Of a DNA stretch of 64,000 nucleotides, positions 11,343 to 22,699 are shown piece after piece. Location: the NCBI GenBank assembly GCA_029582165.1, contig CM055876.1:34714434-34778433 (forward strand), given 5' to 3'. Numbering within the stretch: position 1 is the first letter of the stretch; every line of letters begins with the position of its first letter. The notes beneath the pieces were generated by a model. That model worked only from the letters and a program-made list of their open reading frames with translations, did not search any database and was not told where the DNA came from. A program made the position numbers and the translations under genes. Origin of the DNA: Portulaca oleracea (lineage: Eukaryota > Streptophyta > Magnoliopsida > Caryophyllales > Portulacaceae).

Positions 11343-11985
11343 GATATGAGGATCTAAGTTATGGAATTTGAGCTTAGTTGATTTGGCTAATAGCTAATTA
11401 TATGGAATGAATGTTTTTATAAGCGGTATTCTAAAAACAGTTAGGGTTTTTTTAGTCTATTTTGTGTAGGCTTTAACTGTACCGAGCTACTTGTTAGTAA
11501 TTTATTGTTATTATAAGTAGTTGAAGTGTTGAACCCTATATTTTTAATGCTTTTAGAATAATGAATTTAAATTTGCTTAATTTTAGAGCGATCAATATTA
11601 GTGATATATGTAGTGGATTCATGACTTTCATTAAATGAAAAAGTTGATCTATGACTAAAATCAATTATATGTTTCAACTTTTTGTTTGATCGAATGTCAA
11701 CTTATTGTTATTAGTAAATTATTATTATTATTATTATCATTAATCTAATGCTTTTTTGTGTTACGAATATATATATAATTACTTTTTTTTTTTGGTGGAG
11801 AAGAGGGAACATGTCCCAATTTTTCTTTCATTAAACTGTAACTTTTTTTGAGCAAATGAACTTCATTATTGTCGGTATAATAAAACATTAAATTATGAAG
11901 CAGTTTTATTGGATATTTTTTTTAAAAATATTTTCATCACTTACAAGTCCATTGACATTAATTTGTGAGGCAATTTTATTATTTA
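11343..11985. other. 3' flank of the zinc-finger gene, nothing else recognised
   Basis: AT-rich, with an ATT microsatellite around 11720-11740. It probably includes the 3' untranslated region of the upstream gene. Confidence 0.35.
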
Positions 11986-11989
11986 ACTT

Positions 11990-13143
11990 AAATCCACAAT
12001 TAACTTTTGACAAAGATTTCACAGTTTCAGAATTCATCTTGGCGGAGATGAAATTGGGGTTTCCCTCCAAATCAAAATTCGCCCTTTCCCCCCCAAATAA
12101 ATCCCCAATTCTAGTTCCTTTCTCAATCGATCAAAAACCCTACAATTTCCACAACAAAGAAGCTGGTAAATTCGCTCAATCCAGTTGACATTTCGCATTC
12201 TTACTCATTGCGCCACTGTAGGTAAAACATCATTTCATCTTATCCATTTCGTAAAACCCTAATTTCGTCCCCCTTTCCCCCCTCTGTGTTTAAGATTATG
12301 GTTGATGCTTGATTTCCTGTTGTTCTTGGTCACTTTGTTTGTGCTATTTTTGCATTTCTGAGGGGTTGTCATTACTTGATTTTGGGTGTTCTACGAAAAT
12401 TCGGGGGTGAATCAATACTCTACTGAATTGCTCGTTGTTTTTTGGTCGTATATATTGATAGAAGAGCAAGATTTCTTTTCCACGAAAGGAAATTGTGGAT
12501 TAGTGAATGTTTCAGTTTCTGATCAGCTGTACAGCTGTGAAAATTTCTAGGGTTGAGTTGTAGTTCCTTAAATCAAAAGTTTTCATCAAATTATTGTGTT
12601 TGATACTATTATAGTGTCATAAGAAAGCACACACTTTATGCCTTTCCAATATGTGATTATGCTAATCACCATGACTTAAATTTTAATGTTGCGATGAAGT
12701 TCCTTAAATCAAAAGTTTTCACCAATTATTGTTGTTCTAGGATAATGAAATGGATATAATGTGGTATTTGTGATGAAGTTACTTATCATGTGGTGATTTG
12801 GGGGTTGGGGTATGTGTGTGTGTGTGGGGGGGGGGGGGTCATTCCTTGATTTTTGTGTGGACTTGTTTATTATACTAATCCATCGTTGCTTCTCATTTGT
12901 GACGTCGTGAGAGATTATGGTGTGATTATCGCGCAGCTCTTGTGTCAATTTTCATACTTTGCTGATGTGATATCGTGTTGGGGTTTCACTTTGATTTCAA
13001 TTTTTGATTTCACTGATTTCTTGTTGGCCTTAAGTAATATGTATGCTGAAGTTATCTTGGTAAATTTATGATCCATTTGAACATTGGATGATTGATTTGT
13101 AAGGAATTTGTTCCTTTTTTATGCTTTTGGGCTTGTAGGTACA
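11990..13143 (+). other. Leader exon and leader intron of the hAT-derived gene
   Basis: A pyrimidine-rich, CCC-containing leader (about 12000-12221) ends in TGTAG followed by GTAAAAC. A matching acceptor TTGTAG at 13133-13138 lies five bases before the ATG at 13144. The intron contains a GT repeat followed by a run of G at 12810-12838. The splice sites are inferred. Confidence 0.5.
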
Positions 13144-15634
13144 ATGGAGACGGATATACTTGCATGTATTGATGCAGATAATGGAATTGTCGAATGTGAA
13201 AGTAATAGGCAGAAGAAACGGTCATTGGCATGGGATCACTTTGAGAGGCTACCCACACAAAGTAGGAGTGAAGGCAAAGCAAAATGCAAACATTGTGAGA
13301 CAATTTTTACTGCAACACCCAAGAGCGGGACCTCTCATTTAAACCGCCACGTGGAGAGGTGCTCAAAGCGTGCTGCGGTCGATGTGGACCCTATCTCGGT
13401 TGACTTCAGGTTCAGTGACTTCGATGGTAATTCACAAAGTGTGAAGTTGGGAAAAAGGGTTTCAAAGGTTTGGTATGAATTTGAATTATATCCGGCTCCA
13501 AATATGAACGATGCCAAGGCCAAATGCAAGCATTGTAAAATAGTCCTATCTGCAGCCTCTAGAAATGGAACTTCTCATCTAAAGCGACATTTAGATAGGT
13601 GTATCAAGCGCGTGTCGACAACAGGTAACATACAAAAGTACTTCATTCCAGATACAAAGTTAATTGAAGGTAGCAACTCAGATAAGCTCCCAAAGTGTGC
13701 TGCTGCGACTGCTACTGCTACCAGTAGTGCAAAACATCTTTCCACAAGTCATGAGAATTTAGCTGAAGTAAGTAAGTCTGCAGAAGAATTTCGCGTTGAC
13801 CACGAAGAGCTTCAGAGATATATATCAGTTTGTATCATAAAGGGATCTCATCCATTTAGCCTCGTAGAAGAGAAGAGCTTTAGGTTTATGATGTCTAAAG
13901 CATGCCCAGACTTTAAGCCCTTTAACCGAGCAGTTGTTCGGAAGGAATTATTTTCTATGTATTTCAAAGAGAGGGATAGCATTAAAGAAATATTAGCAAA
14001 GGCTTCTGGTAGGATATGTTTGACAGTTTGTAACTGGAAAGCAAGAGACACAAGTGATTCGTATGTCCGCGTAGCTGCTCATTTTGTAGATGATGGCTGG
14101 AGGCTGAATAGGAGGATATTGTGCTTCAAAGCTTTAGCACCGCCTTATGATGAGGCATTTTTCGCAGATGAGCTGCAGTGCTTATCATCTCAATACGGCA
14201 TTAATGGTAAAACCCTTGCCATCACAATGGATGAGGCTTCTCACAACGAATCCGTGGCTACATCTATTAAAAGAGGTCTTTTGACAAAGAAAGGCCCTGC
14301 GAGTGGTGGTTCCTTTTTCCAAGTTGGCTGTTGTGCTAACCTTTTGAACGATATGGCGCAATCTACTTGAAGTTGGTTGATGCCATTCTTGATAAGATTC
14401 GTGAGTTGGTTAAATATGTTAACAAATCACCACTCGAGAGGAGGAAGTTCTATGATCTTGCTGAGAGGACCTTTCAGTTGCAAGCAAAGAAAAGACTGCG
14501 TCTTGATGTGCCGCTGAGATGGAATTCCACATTTAAACTCATCGATCGCACTCTGTACTATAAGAATGTCTTTAGACATCTCATGGAGTCGAGGCAAGAA
14601 CTGAGTAATTTGGATGTCACTAAAGAAGAGTGGGAAATGTTGAGTGCCATTCACAAGTTTCTGAAGGTACTTTATGAAGTAATTCGCATGTTTTCAGTCA
14701 CTAATCATCCAACATCAAATTTGTTTTTAAAGGGTATCTTGATGGTTCATAGCCGTATAGTGGAAATAGCAAAGGGACCAAATTCTTTCTTGGCTAGTGC
14801 TTTTATGGCTATGCAGGCAAAACTTGATGATTTCTGGGGTCAGAATAGCACAATCTTATCCTGTGCTGCAATCCTTGATCCAAGGTATAAGGTGAAGTTT
14901 GTGGAATACTGTCATATGAAGCTTCATGGCCCGGTTAATGTTGAGGATCGTGTTAGTAAAGTTGTGGATGTTCTATATGATTTGTTTAGTGAGTATAAGG
15001 AGCGGCCATGGTGTGTCTCCACTCCAGCTGTAGGATCTTCTAACATTGATACAAACTATGTTAGTGTCAACGAAGGGGACTTGTTTGGAGATTATGATCA
15101 ATTTCTGAGCTCAAGATCGAGATCCCAAGGGACCAAATCAGAATTGGATCTCTACTTGGAAGAGCCAAGCTTTGACTTGAATTCTGACTTAGATGTGATG
15201 AAGTTCTGGAGTATAAGTTCGATAAGGTATCCTGATCTTTCAGAGATGGCACGTGACATCCTAAGCTTGCCTGTTTCCACAGTTAATTCAAAGGAAGTAT
15301 TCACTGCCAAAACCTTGTCTTCTGTTCAAAGCTTGGTAATGCCCGAGACACTGCAAGCTTTGTTATGTCTCCAAGATTGGCTAGGTGCTCCAGCCAATTC
15401 AGGTAATTATATTTATTTTATGTTTCTTTTTTCCAATTTTTAGTTTATGGAATGGCAAGTTGTCTTCTTGTTAATCTCCGTTGTGTTTGTGTGTCGTTCT
15501 GGGACACATAGTGACTCTCACTGTGTTTAAATACAGGTGATCCAACCGATACAGTTGAAGACCCAAGTGGGTCTAGTGAAGATACCGAATATGACGATGA
15601 TGATGATGGCAGTGTGCTTACTGATTCTTTTTAG
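13144..15634 (+). CDS. hAT-transposase-derived protein with two BED fingers, frameshifted
   Basis: ATG at 13144 opens a frame with two tandem BED-type fingers: C48, C51, H65, H69 and C128, C131, H145, H149. Then come a hAT RNase-H-like region (AITMDEASHNES, CCANLLNDMAQS, LDVPLRWNSTFKLID), a DUF4413-like block (FWGQNSTILSCAAILDPRYK) and the C-terminal dimerisation domain (SELDLYLEEP .. ARDILSLPVSTV .. CLQDWL). This is the RICESLEEPER/DAYSLEEPER-like class of domesticated transposases, nuclear DNA-binding proteins. The frame changes at about 14362-14367: MAQST-stop in the first frame, but YLKLVDAILDKIRELVKYV continues in the next, as if one base were missing. An intron (donor 15403, acceptor 15536) leads to a short acidic last exon, 15537-15634, ending TDSF. 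Without the shift the protein would be about 786 residues. The VASESAFS motif common in active hATs is altered to VNSKEVFT, and no terminal inverted repeats were found. Confidence 0.8.
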
Positions 15635-17700
15635 GTGGGTTCTCAATTCACAGATCTCATTTGTTCTATAACACTCTTTAAAAACCTTGAACAATTTTTT
15701 GCCCTTGCCATTTTTCTCCAGATGTTGAAGCAGTGGTTTTGGCTCAAGATCATTCTTTCTTGCTCTCATGTCCCGCACATCGGTCACTCTTTTTGCTCCA
15801 ATAGTAGCCTGTGAGACTAAAGCTGTTGATAAAGCCTTGAGTATTGACCCTATTTTGTATATTCTTTTATCCTATTAGAGATGTCATCAGAATGTCAGCT
15901 AACACTTCAAAATGGTATGGAAATGTTAGAACTCTAGATTTAGAATTGCAGTATTTCTTATGGATCAATGAGATTGTAGAGTCTTTTCTCATATGTTTGG
16001 GCAAGTCTTCGAGCTGATTGTTTGGTTGAATAAGTGGTTTTCTCCTATTTGGTATCTGAACTAAAAGCTGATCTGTTTGTTTTGTACTTGATATAGTGAA
16101 CAGGTAGGTGTACATCGATCAACAAATGCACCCTTCGCTGAGGTAAGGGCTTACAATTTCTCAATAAACTTTTTCTGATACTGTGTACACCTTCTCCCTT
16201 TAAAGGTCTACCCCGTTTGGAGGGGTGTGGGGAGTTGTAAATTTAGGCAATCTTATCTATACAATCCGAGGAACGATCCTAGGATAGCCCCGTGAAAATC
16301 CATAGAAGGGGCTGATCAAAACATTTTGTCAGCTAAGGATTTTATTCTAAGGATTATATGTGCAGAGGGGAATTGATTCAGTTTGTTGCTCTATTTAGTC
16401 GCTGTTTATCTTCATTGTCGTCCACTTTCATTGTATTTCGCTGTTAGCCTGCTACTTTATTGACAAAACAATCTAGGTAAATCTTTATCTAGCTTCCTTG
16501 TCGATTCTGTCCGTGGATATTCATGCTAAGTATGAAGATTTTAGCCAAAAGGCAAAGTTCTACCCTAGCTTTTGTCGACGTGGTTTCTGAAAAGTAGTCA
16601 TTTTTCTGTACCAAGCTAAGATTTCCAGAATCCAAAGGTGTGACTTGGAGGTGGCCTTTTCCTGCAGGAGGGCACTCCAAATGCCTAGACTTTTAGGATT
16701 CCCTTTGGCTTTTGTTTACCAGATGCAAGGCATGCTTTCTAACCCTCCATAAAATTGTGGATCGACATTTTCGTCTCATTCTAGCTATCTGACAAAACGC
16801 TTGAATGTGAGTTAGAAGTTGAAATGCATTGTATTCAGAGAACCCTACGTATAGGTTGTAGCACACAGATGTGATGCCCTTTCACCCCCCCAAAATACTG
16901 TAATCTCTTGTCCGTTTTGCTTTTGGTGTAAAATTTCGCGCATGTAAAGCATTCGATGTTGTCCGAGTGTCCCTATGCTTCATTTTGACAGCATCTGTGT
17001 CAAGTGTCTACTGTTAAATGCTGCTGATGTTGCTTGGAGTCTTTCTTTTTCTTCATTTCTTCTTTGAAAATGTTAGATCAGGAAATATGTTCATTTGGAG
17101 GTTTCTGAACTACCCCACAAACACCCCCCCTCCCCCCCCCCCAAAAAAAAAAACCCGGTAAGTTTCATAGAAGCTACTGAAGAGGCCTTGTCTGATAAAG
17201 TTGTGCCCTAAATCCTTAAAATGACGCGAATCTGAAATGACTTGACCCGAGCTTAGTTAGGGGCTGTGTAATGTTTTTTCCTCCTTTCGGTAGAACAAAC
17301 GGAGCATGAAATGGAGATTGCTTAGTGAAAAGTTGTGATAAGAGAGTTTTTGATGAATGGATGGATGAATTAGCAGAGCTTAATTTAGAGTGTTGTTTGG
17401 CATGGTGAAATTTGGAGGGGAATTCAGAATTGGATTTGGTGTTCAGTAGATAGATAGATATTCATGGCTTGGCTTCTATAGTGGGGACTGAAATGCCCTC
17501 ACCCCAATTGACAAACAGGCCCCATAACCAACGCACGAGCCGAAAGTAATGCAAAGTACACCTCCTGAATTTCTTGCTTTTCCTTGATTTATAATTTGTT
17601 CCTTCCTACTCTTACAACTGGAGTTCGGGCTCTCTTTAGATCTTGTAATGTAATAGTTGGATTCATGTTGAAAGTTTTAACTGTTGTCATACTTTTACGT
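15635..17700 (+). other. Long 3' flank of the hAT-derived gene
   Basis: No open frame with a known domain. The base composition is less AT-rich than the intergenic DNA further on, so much of it may be transcribed 3' UTR. It contains C-rich and A-rich runs at about 17126-17155. Confidence 0.35.
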
Positions 17701-18189
17701 GTGAATTTCCAATAGTTAGTGTTATGGCTGTGGTTGATTGAGTTGAGGCCGATTATGTTGGATTTACATCTGATTATTCGGTTTGGGTTTAGGTTAGGTT
17801 AATTAAATTTTAGGGAATGTTTGGTCGGATTATTTTCTTGGAAAGACCGGTTAATTATGCTAGGTTGGTAAAATTTTCTATCTTTGGTTTTGTGGTATTG
17901 GTATGAGAGAATTTTGATATGTGAGCTGTTATTTTGCACTCATACTTGGGGAAAGTTCCATTGAGAAAGAATAGAAAGTTTTTTATTTATTTATTTATTT
18001 ATTTATTTTTATTTTTTTTTAAAGATTAGAGTCTATCAAATGCGCCCTTAAATTAGTTGTATTTAAATTATAAATAATTAATTGATTTATAGTTTAGGCT
18101 AAATGCTAAATAATTAATGATTTATAGTTAAAAAGGTTTTGGATTATGGTATGCTTATTTCTGCTGTTTTTTTTTTTGAGTTTTTGGTG

Positions 18190-18452
18190 GGTTGTTCATA
18201 GTTCAGTCCGGATCGAAAAAGGGACTGGACCCAGGACTGGACCGAAGGACTGAGGGAAGTTCAGTCCAAACCTCGGTCCAGTATGTGGACCGAACTGATG
18301 GATCAAAGTTACTAAAATCATAGGGTTTCTTGATGTATAGTCCAGTCCGGACTGGACTGAGGGCTGGACCGAACAAAATTTGGTCGGTCCAGCTTAGTCC
18401 TCTAATTCGGTCCAATCCCATTCGGTCCAGTCCGGGACCGATGAATAGGCTT
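18190..18452. repeat. GGTCCAGTCC foldback-like repeat
   Basis: It is made of many direct and inverted copies of GGTCCAGTCC and GGACTGGACC. The left edge TTCATAGTTCAGTCCGG and the inverse of the right edge TTCATCGGTCCCGGACTGG are imperfect inverted ends. The related copy at 1-86 is cut by the window edge. Superfamily unknown. Confidence 0.6.
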
Positions 18453-18600
18453 CAACCCAAAACATTATTTGATTAATAAAACATGCATTCCCTAAATTGA
18501 TATTAGTTTTGATTAAAGTTTGATCTACCTATTCTAGGTGCAGATTAGACATATCCACCAAGGAAAGCCAGACACTATTTGAATAGATTAAAATGAATCA

Positions 18601-18736
18601 GACATCGTTCTTTTATGCGTTAACGCACCCAAACGCAACGCAATATAACGCAAATTATCATCACTTTTTAACCATTTCGAACGCAACTAAACGTAACGCA
18701 ACACAAACGCAACGCAACGCACAAAAGAACGATGCC
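18601..18736. mobile_element. PIF/Harbinger-like MITE, short subfamily (136 bp), TSD TCA
   Basis: The ends GACATCGTTCTTTTATGCG and (inverse) GGCATCGTTCTTTTGTGCG are near-perfect inverted repeats. TCA occurs directly on each side (18598-18600 and 18737-18739). The interior is a string of AACGCAACGCA words. It is nearly identical to the copy at 38282. Confidence 0.85.
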
Positions 18737-18967
18737 TCAATAGAAATTGATTAAGTTATTCCAAGTACAGATTGGACTTTTTGATAGAGAAGCCACTGCT
18801 TGATGTCTGTTTTGATTAAAACTTGATTCACCAATTCCAATTATGTGATAATAGACATTAATAAAGAAGAGAGTAGAGTTAAAATTCTCTATTTTTAGTA
18901 TGCATGACTAAACAGAGGCCAGTTAAATTGCATTATTGTGAGGTTTTGTCTTATTTGAGTTGTTGCC

Positions 18968-19200
18968 TCCCGTTTCTTATTTATTTGTTGTTTTTGAAAA
19001 TTATATAGTCAAATTGAAAAAATTTAATTATAAATTTATCAGTATATACAATAATTTGTTAAATAAAATTACTACCATTATATTCATAACAAAAAATATT
19101 ATTCTAAAAGTATAATATTGCAATTATTATTAGAATATGTCATATAAAATTATACATTAGAGATAGTAACAGTTAATAAAAGAACAAAATAATTTATTTT
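18968..19200. repeat. AT-rich repeat related to 5108-5330, Stowaway-like edge
   Basis: The left edge GCCTCCCGTTTCTTATTTAT resembles the Stowaway end CTCCCTCCGTTCC. The interior order matches the copy at 5108. The right end is not clear. Confidence 0.4.
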
Positions 19201-20347
19201 TGTTTGTTTGTACGTGGGTTGGGATTGGGGTGTAGCTAATCCTAATCCCATACTACCCTATTTTTGAACACTATTTGATCAGGTTAACTATTTTAGGGCA
19301 CCCCTAAGTTTCTATCATATGCCTATATATGCTCCTTTATTTGTGTGTGGATCCTGTTATTCTTTACCATTTCCCTTCCAAATGAGGCGAAGAATCAGAC
19401 AAATCAGTGAATCAGAAATGATATTTACATGTCTAAATCAAGTCCAAAACTCTACAAATATTTAGGAACGAAAATGATAAATATGTTGCTGTAAGATGGT
19501 TGTTAACCATCTTGCATTTTTTCTAAATCACTTATAAAATTAAATGTAAGTATATTTAAATCATTATAAAGTTATATTTTATTACTTTGAGGGTTATTAC
19601 AACTCATAAACAATATGAAAATAATTATTTATTAGTATAAAAAAATATTAAAGCTCAATAGGGTAGCCACAGCCCACAAGCCAGGAGGCCAAAACATTAT
19701 AGTGCTTATCGGTTATATGACAAGTTAACAATGACAAAATTTTGTTCGATCCGAATAGCTAAAGTTTAGAAAAAAACTTGATCTCTTACAAAGATATAAC
19801 TCAATAGGGTTGTAGCGAATAGGGAACGAAAATATCAATGACCCAGAGTTTGGGCTCTCATTCCTACCCACAATATTCTCTGAATAGATAAGGGAAAAAT
19901 GGCCCACTCAGTAAACTTGATTTTAACATTGTATAACAACTAATTTGGGATGGGAGAACTTGACAACACTCATCAGTTGTCACCACTTTATGATACTTAT
20001 CAGTTGTGTCTAGCTTGTTTTTACGGTGGTGGAATTCCTTGTGTTTATCATTATCCAGGACTATGTCACCACTTCTATTTCCTAGCCCCATTTTTCGTAA
20101 TATCAAATATGTCTAGCGATTCCCATGATTTCCCTTCTCCTTTTGTGTGGTTGGTATTTGGTAAGACGTGAAAATGGTGCGGTGTGTGAAATTATAAAAA
20201 AATGTGAAATTGCATTGTAAAATTTGTGGAAAGTGTGGTTAATGCTTAATGTAGTAGGTGAGAAGAGATAATGTGAAAAGTAGGGGGATAAATGAGGAGA
20301 CAGAAAAATAGATATTGGTAATGATGGTAAAACGTGGAAGAATATTA
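19200..20347. other. Intergenic, nothing recognised
   Basis: Short frames on both strands have no recognisable domain. Confidence 0.35.
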
Positions 20348-20581
20348 CCCCGTTCTTTTATGCGGTGGGATCGTTTGCGGTTCCACATCGCACCGCAAAT
20401 TTCCATTTTCCACCACAACTTTCCATTTCCTTTTTTATTAAAACTGAAAATTTTTCAAATAAAAGAATCAAAACTTTCACTTTATACCAATACATCTTTC
20501 ATTATTTCCACCACAACTTTCCACATTTCATCATACAGCAACTAACCGCACCGCAATCATACTGTAGAAAAGAATGGGGCC
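20348..20581. mobile_element. PIF/Harbinger-like MITE, long subfamily
   Basis: The left end CCCCGTTCTTTTATGCGGTG and the inverse of the right end GGCCCCATTCTTTTCTACAG pair. TTA precedes the left end and TAG follows the right. The interior is CCACAACTTTCC-rich, like 22401-22676. The left end appears to have lost its first two Gs. Confidence 0.7.
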
Positions 20582-20610
20582 TAGTAGTATAGTGAGTTGT
20601 ATTATCGCCA

Positions 20611-21316
20611 GAGGCGGATCTAAAGCTTGTCCAGGGGTGTCCATGGACACCCTTAGTCAAAGAAAAATTTGTGATTCTCTAATAATATTTGGAAGAAATT
20701 TTCTTAATTGAAGCAAGTGAACACCGTAAAAAAAGTCCCAAAAAACATAGTAGGGGTGTCCAATTTAGTAGCAACCCAAAAACCCTAAAATATTATTCCA
20801 TCCATTCCAAATAAATTGTCCAAGTATGACTAATTTTAAATTGACCGTTAATTTATCAAATTATATGTTGAGTTATTATATAAGACTATCATTGTGAACA
20901 ATATTTTTACCTAAATATAATATTATTAGTCTTACTAACACAAAAAGTGAAAAATAAGTGGTCAAAGTGTCGCATCAAAGACCATGAAAAAATAAATTGG
21001 ACAAAATTAGTAGGGACTGAGGGAGTACCATTTTTTTCTATAATTAACAAAAAGTGTAAGTCAATAATTCGGTAATTTTGTATCAGTATAGGTTTAAGAT
21101 ATAAATATTAAGTTAATGTGAAATTTCAATTTATTTGATGGACATATTTATATGATGATGTGAAATTTTGTTAAGTTTGCATGTGAATTTATCATTTAAT
21201 ATTTATTTTTATTTTTATTGATATTTACTTAAATTTTATTATTTTATTTTTCAAAAACGCTTATGTCATAAGAAATATATTGGACATCCCTAAATCGAAT
21301 CTCTAGATCCGCCACT
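20611..21316. mobile_element. TIR element with GGCGGATCTA ends, carrying a nested Stowaway MITE
   Basis: The left end GAGGCGGATCTAAAGCTTG and the inverse of the right end GTGGCGGATCTAGAGATTC form inverted repeats. They continue inward into GGGGTGTCC / GGGATGTCC, about 37 bases in all. A different small element lies inside at 20793-21025. No target duplication could be fixed. It has no coding capacity. Confidence 0.65.
20793..21025. mobile_element. Stowaway-like MITE nested in the GGCGGATC element
   Basis: The left end CCATCCATTCCAAATAAATT and the right end (AATAAATTGGACA .. GGGACTGAGGGAG followed by TA) match the Stowaway CTCCCTCCGTCCC terminal repeat in inverted orientation. Confidence 0.65.
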
Positions 21317-22092
21317 AATTACCACACCATATCGCACGGGCCTCAGTGTCTTTTTTATGCAATTTATTACGTATATTCAAAGTATGTCTGTACGTACTCT
21401 GAATACTATGACTGTTCGCTCTTATTATTAAATGATTGTTCACTTACAATATTTTGAAGCATGTAAAAATACATGTGATATATATTGTCTTTTTACCTCC
21501 TTATACATAATAAAGTATGGTTATGATTCAAATTTTATAAACTTACCCATTAACTTATAACACTCAAATAAAACTCATTATTGCAATTAATTCCCTTATA
21601 CATAATAAAGTAGTTTGGTTAATAATTTGTTATTAATACCTCAAAAAGAAAATGTTATAATTAAACTAATAAATTATGAAAATTGAGACCATCTAAAAAG
21701 TAATTATGCCTAATTAATAACATACTCCTAACGTGAATATATAAAAGATTAGAATTTTTGTGTGAGAAGGAGCCACCTTACACCAATCAAATGCAGACAC
21801 ACAAAAACTTACTTTAATATCCAATATCCTATGTGGATATAGCAGCCTTTTTTGTATCATTATTTGATAACCTAATTAATCACACTTAAACAAATTAAAT
21901 TGACGCAATCTCTGGAAATAATCATTAATTGCAATTGAAAGATTAAAACCCTTCAAACACCCTCATATAGTTTGCATTATCACATGCCTATTCTTTTCAT
22001 CTTCTTTTCCCCAAAAATTAAGATAAATTTAGTTTGTAATTTAAAAAATTAGTTTAGAGTAATGAATAAATTCCACAAAAGGCTCACAAATA

Positions 22093-22334
22093 CTCTCTCC
22101 ATTCCTCAATATCTATCACTTTGACTAATTCTTTATTTTCTACAATATTTATCACTTTACAATTCCAATACAATATTAATGACAATTTTCTAAATTTGCC
22201 TCTTACTTTTATCATTACCAATACAATTACATAACCAAAATAGAAATTTAAATATTACTTTTATCATTTTCAATACTATTTTCTTAAAATCTTCCCAAAA
22301 CCCAAATGTGACAATTATTGAGGAAAGGAGGTGG
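22093..22334. mobile_element. Stowaway-like MITE, TA target duplication
   Basis: The left end CTCTCTCCATTCCTCAATA is preceded by TA. The right end GAGGAAAGGAGGTGG is followed by TA. The ends are inverted repeats over about 20 bases (TCCTCAATA / TATTGAGGA-type). Confidence 0.65.
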
Positions 22335-22400
22335 TAGTTCACACCAAATTCAAAACATATATTTATTAACATAACAAGTTTATAATTATAGCTTTAATTA

Positions 22401-22676
22401 GGTTCCGTTCTTTTATGCGATATGTCGCGGTGCAGTACTACACCGCACGCATCTTTTTAATTTCTACCACAATTCATTACACTACTGTCATTACACCACA
22501 ATCATTACCAATATCTCTCCTCCCTTTTCTCCTATATTTTTTACATTTTCTCTCCTCACCTACTCCACTCACTATACCAAAACTCACCACAACTCATCAC
22601 ACTTTACGATGCTTTTTCAAATTTCACCGCACTACACCATTACCGCACCGCATCAACCGTATAAAAGGACGGGGCC
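22401..22676. mobile_element. PIF/Harbinger-like MITE, long subfamily, TSD TTA
   Basis: The left end GGTTCCGTTCTTTTATGCG and the inverse of the right end GGCCCCGTCCTTTTATACG pair well. TTA directly flanks both sides (22398-22400, 22677-22679), the typical 3-bp duplication of PIF/Harbinger. An open frame across it is accidental. Confidence 0.85.
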
Positions 22677-22699
22677 TTAATATCATTTTTAAGCTTAAT

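Noticed and set aside
20315..20592. Two overlapping open frames
   Set aside because: They are derived from the MITE at 20348-20581.
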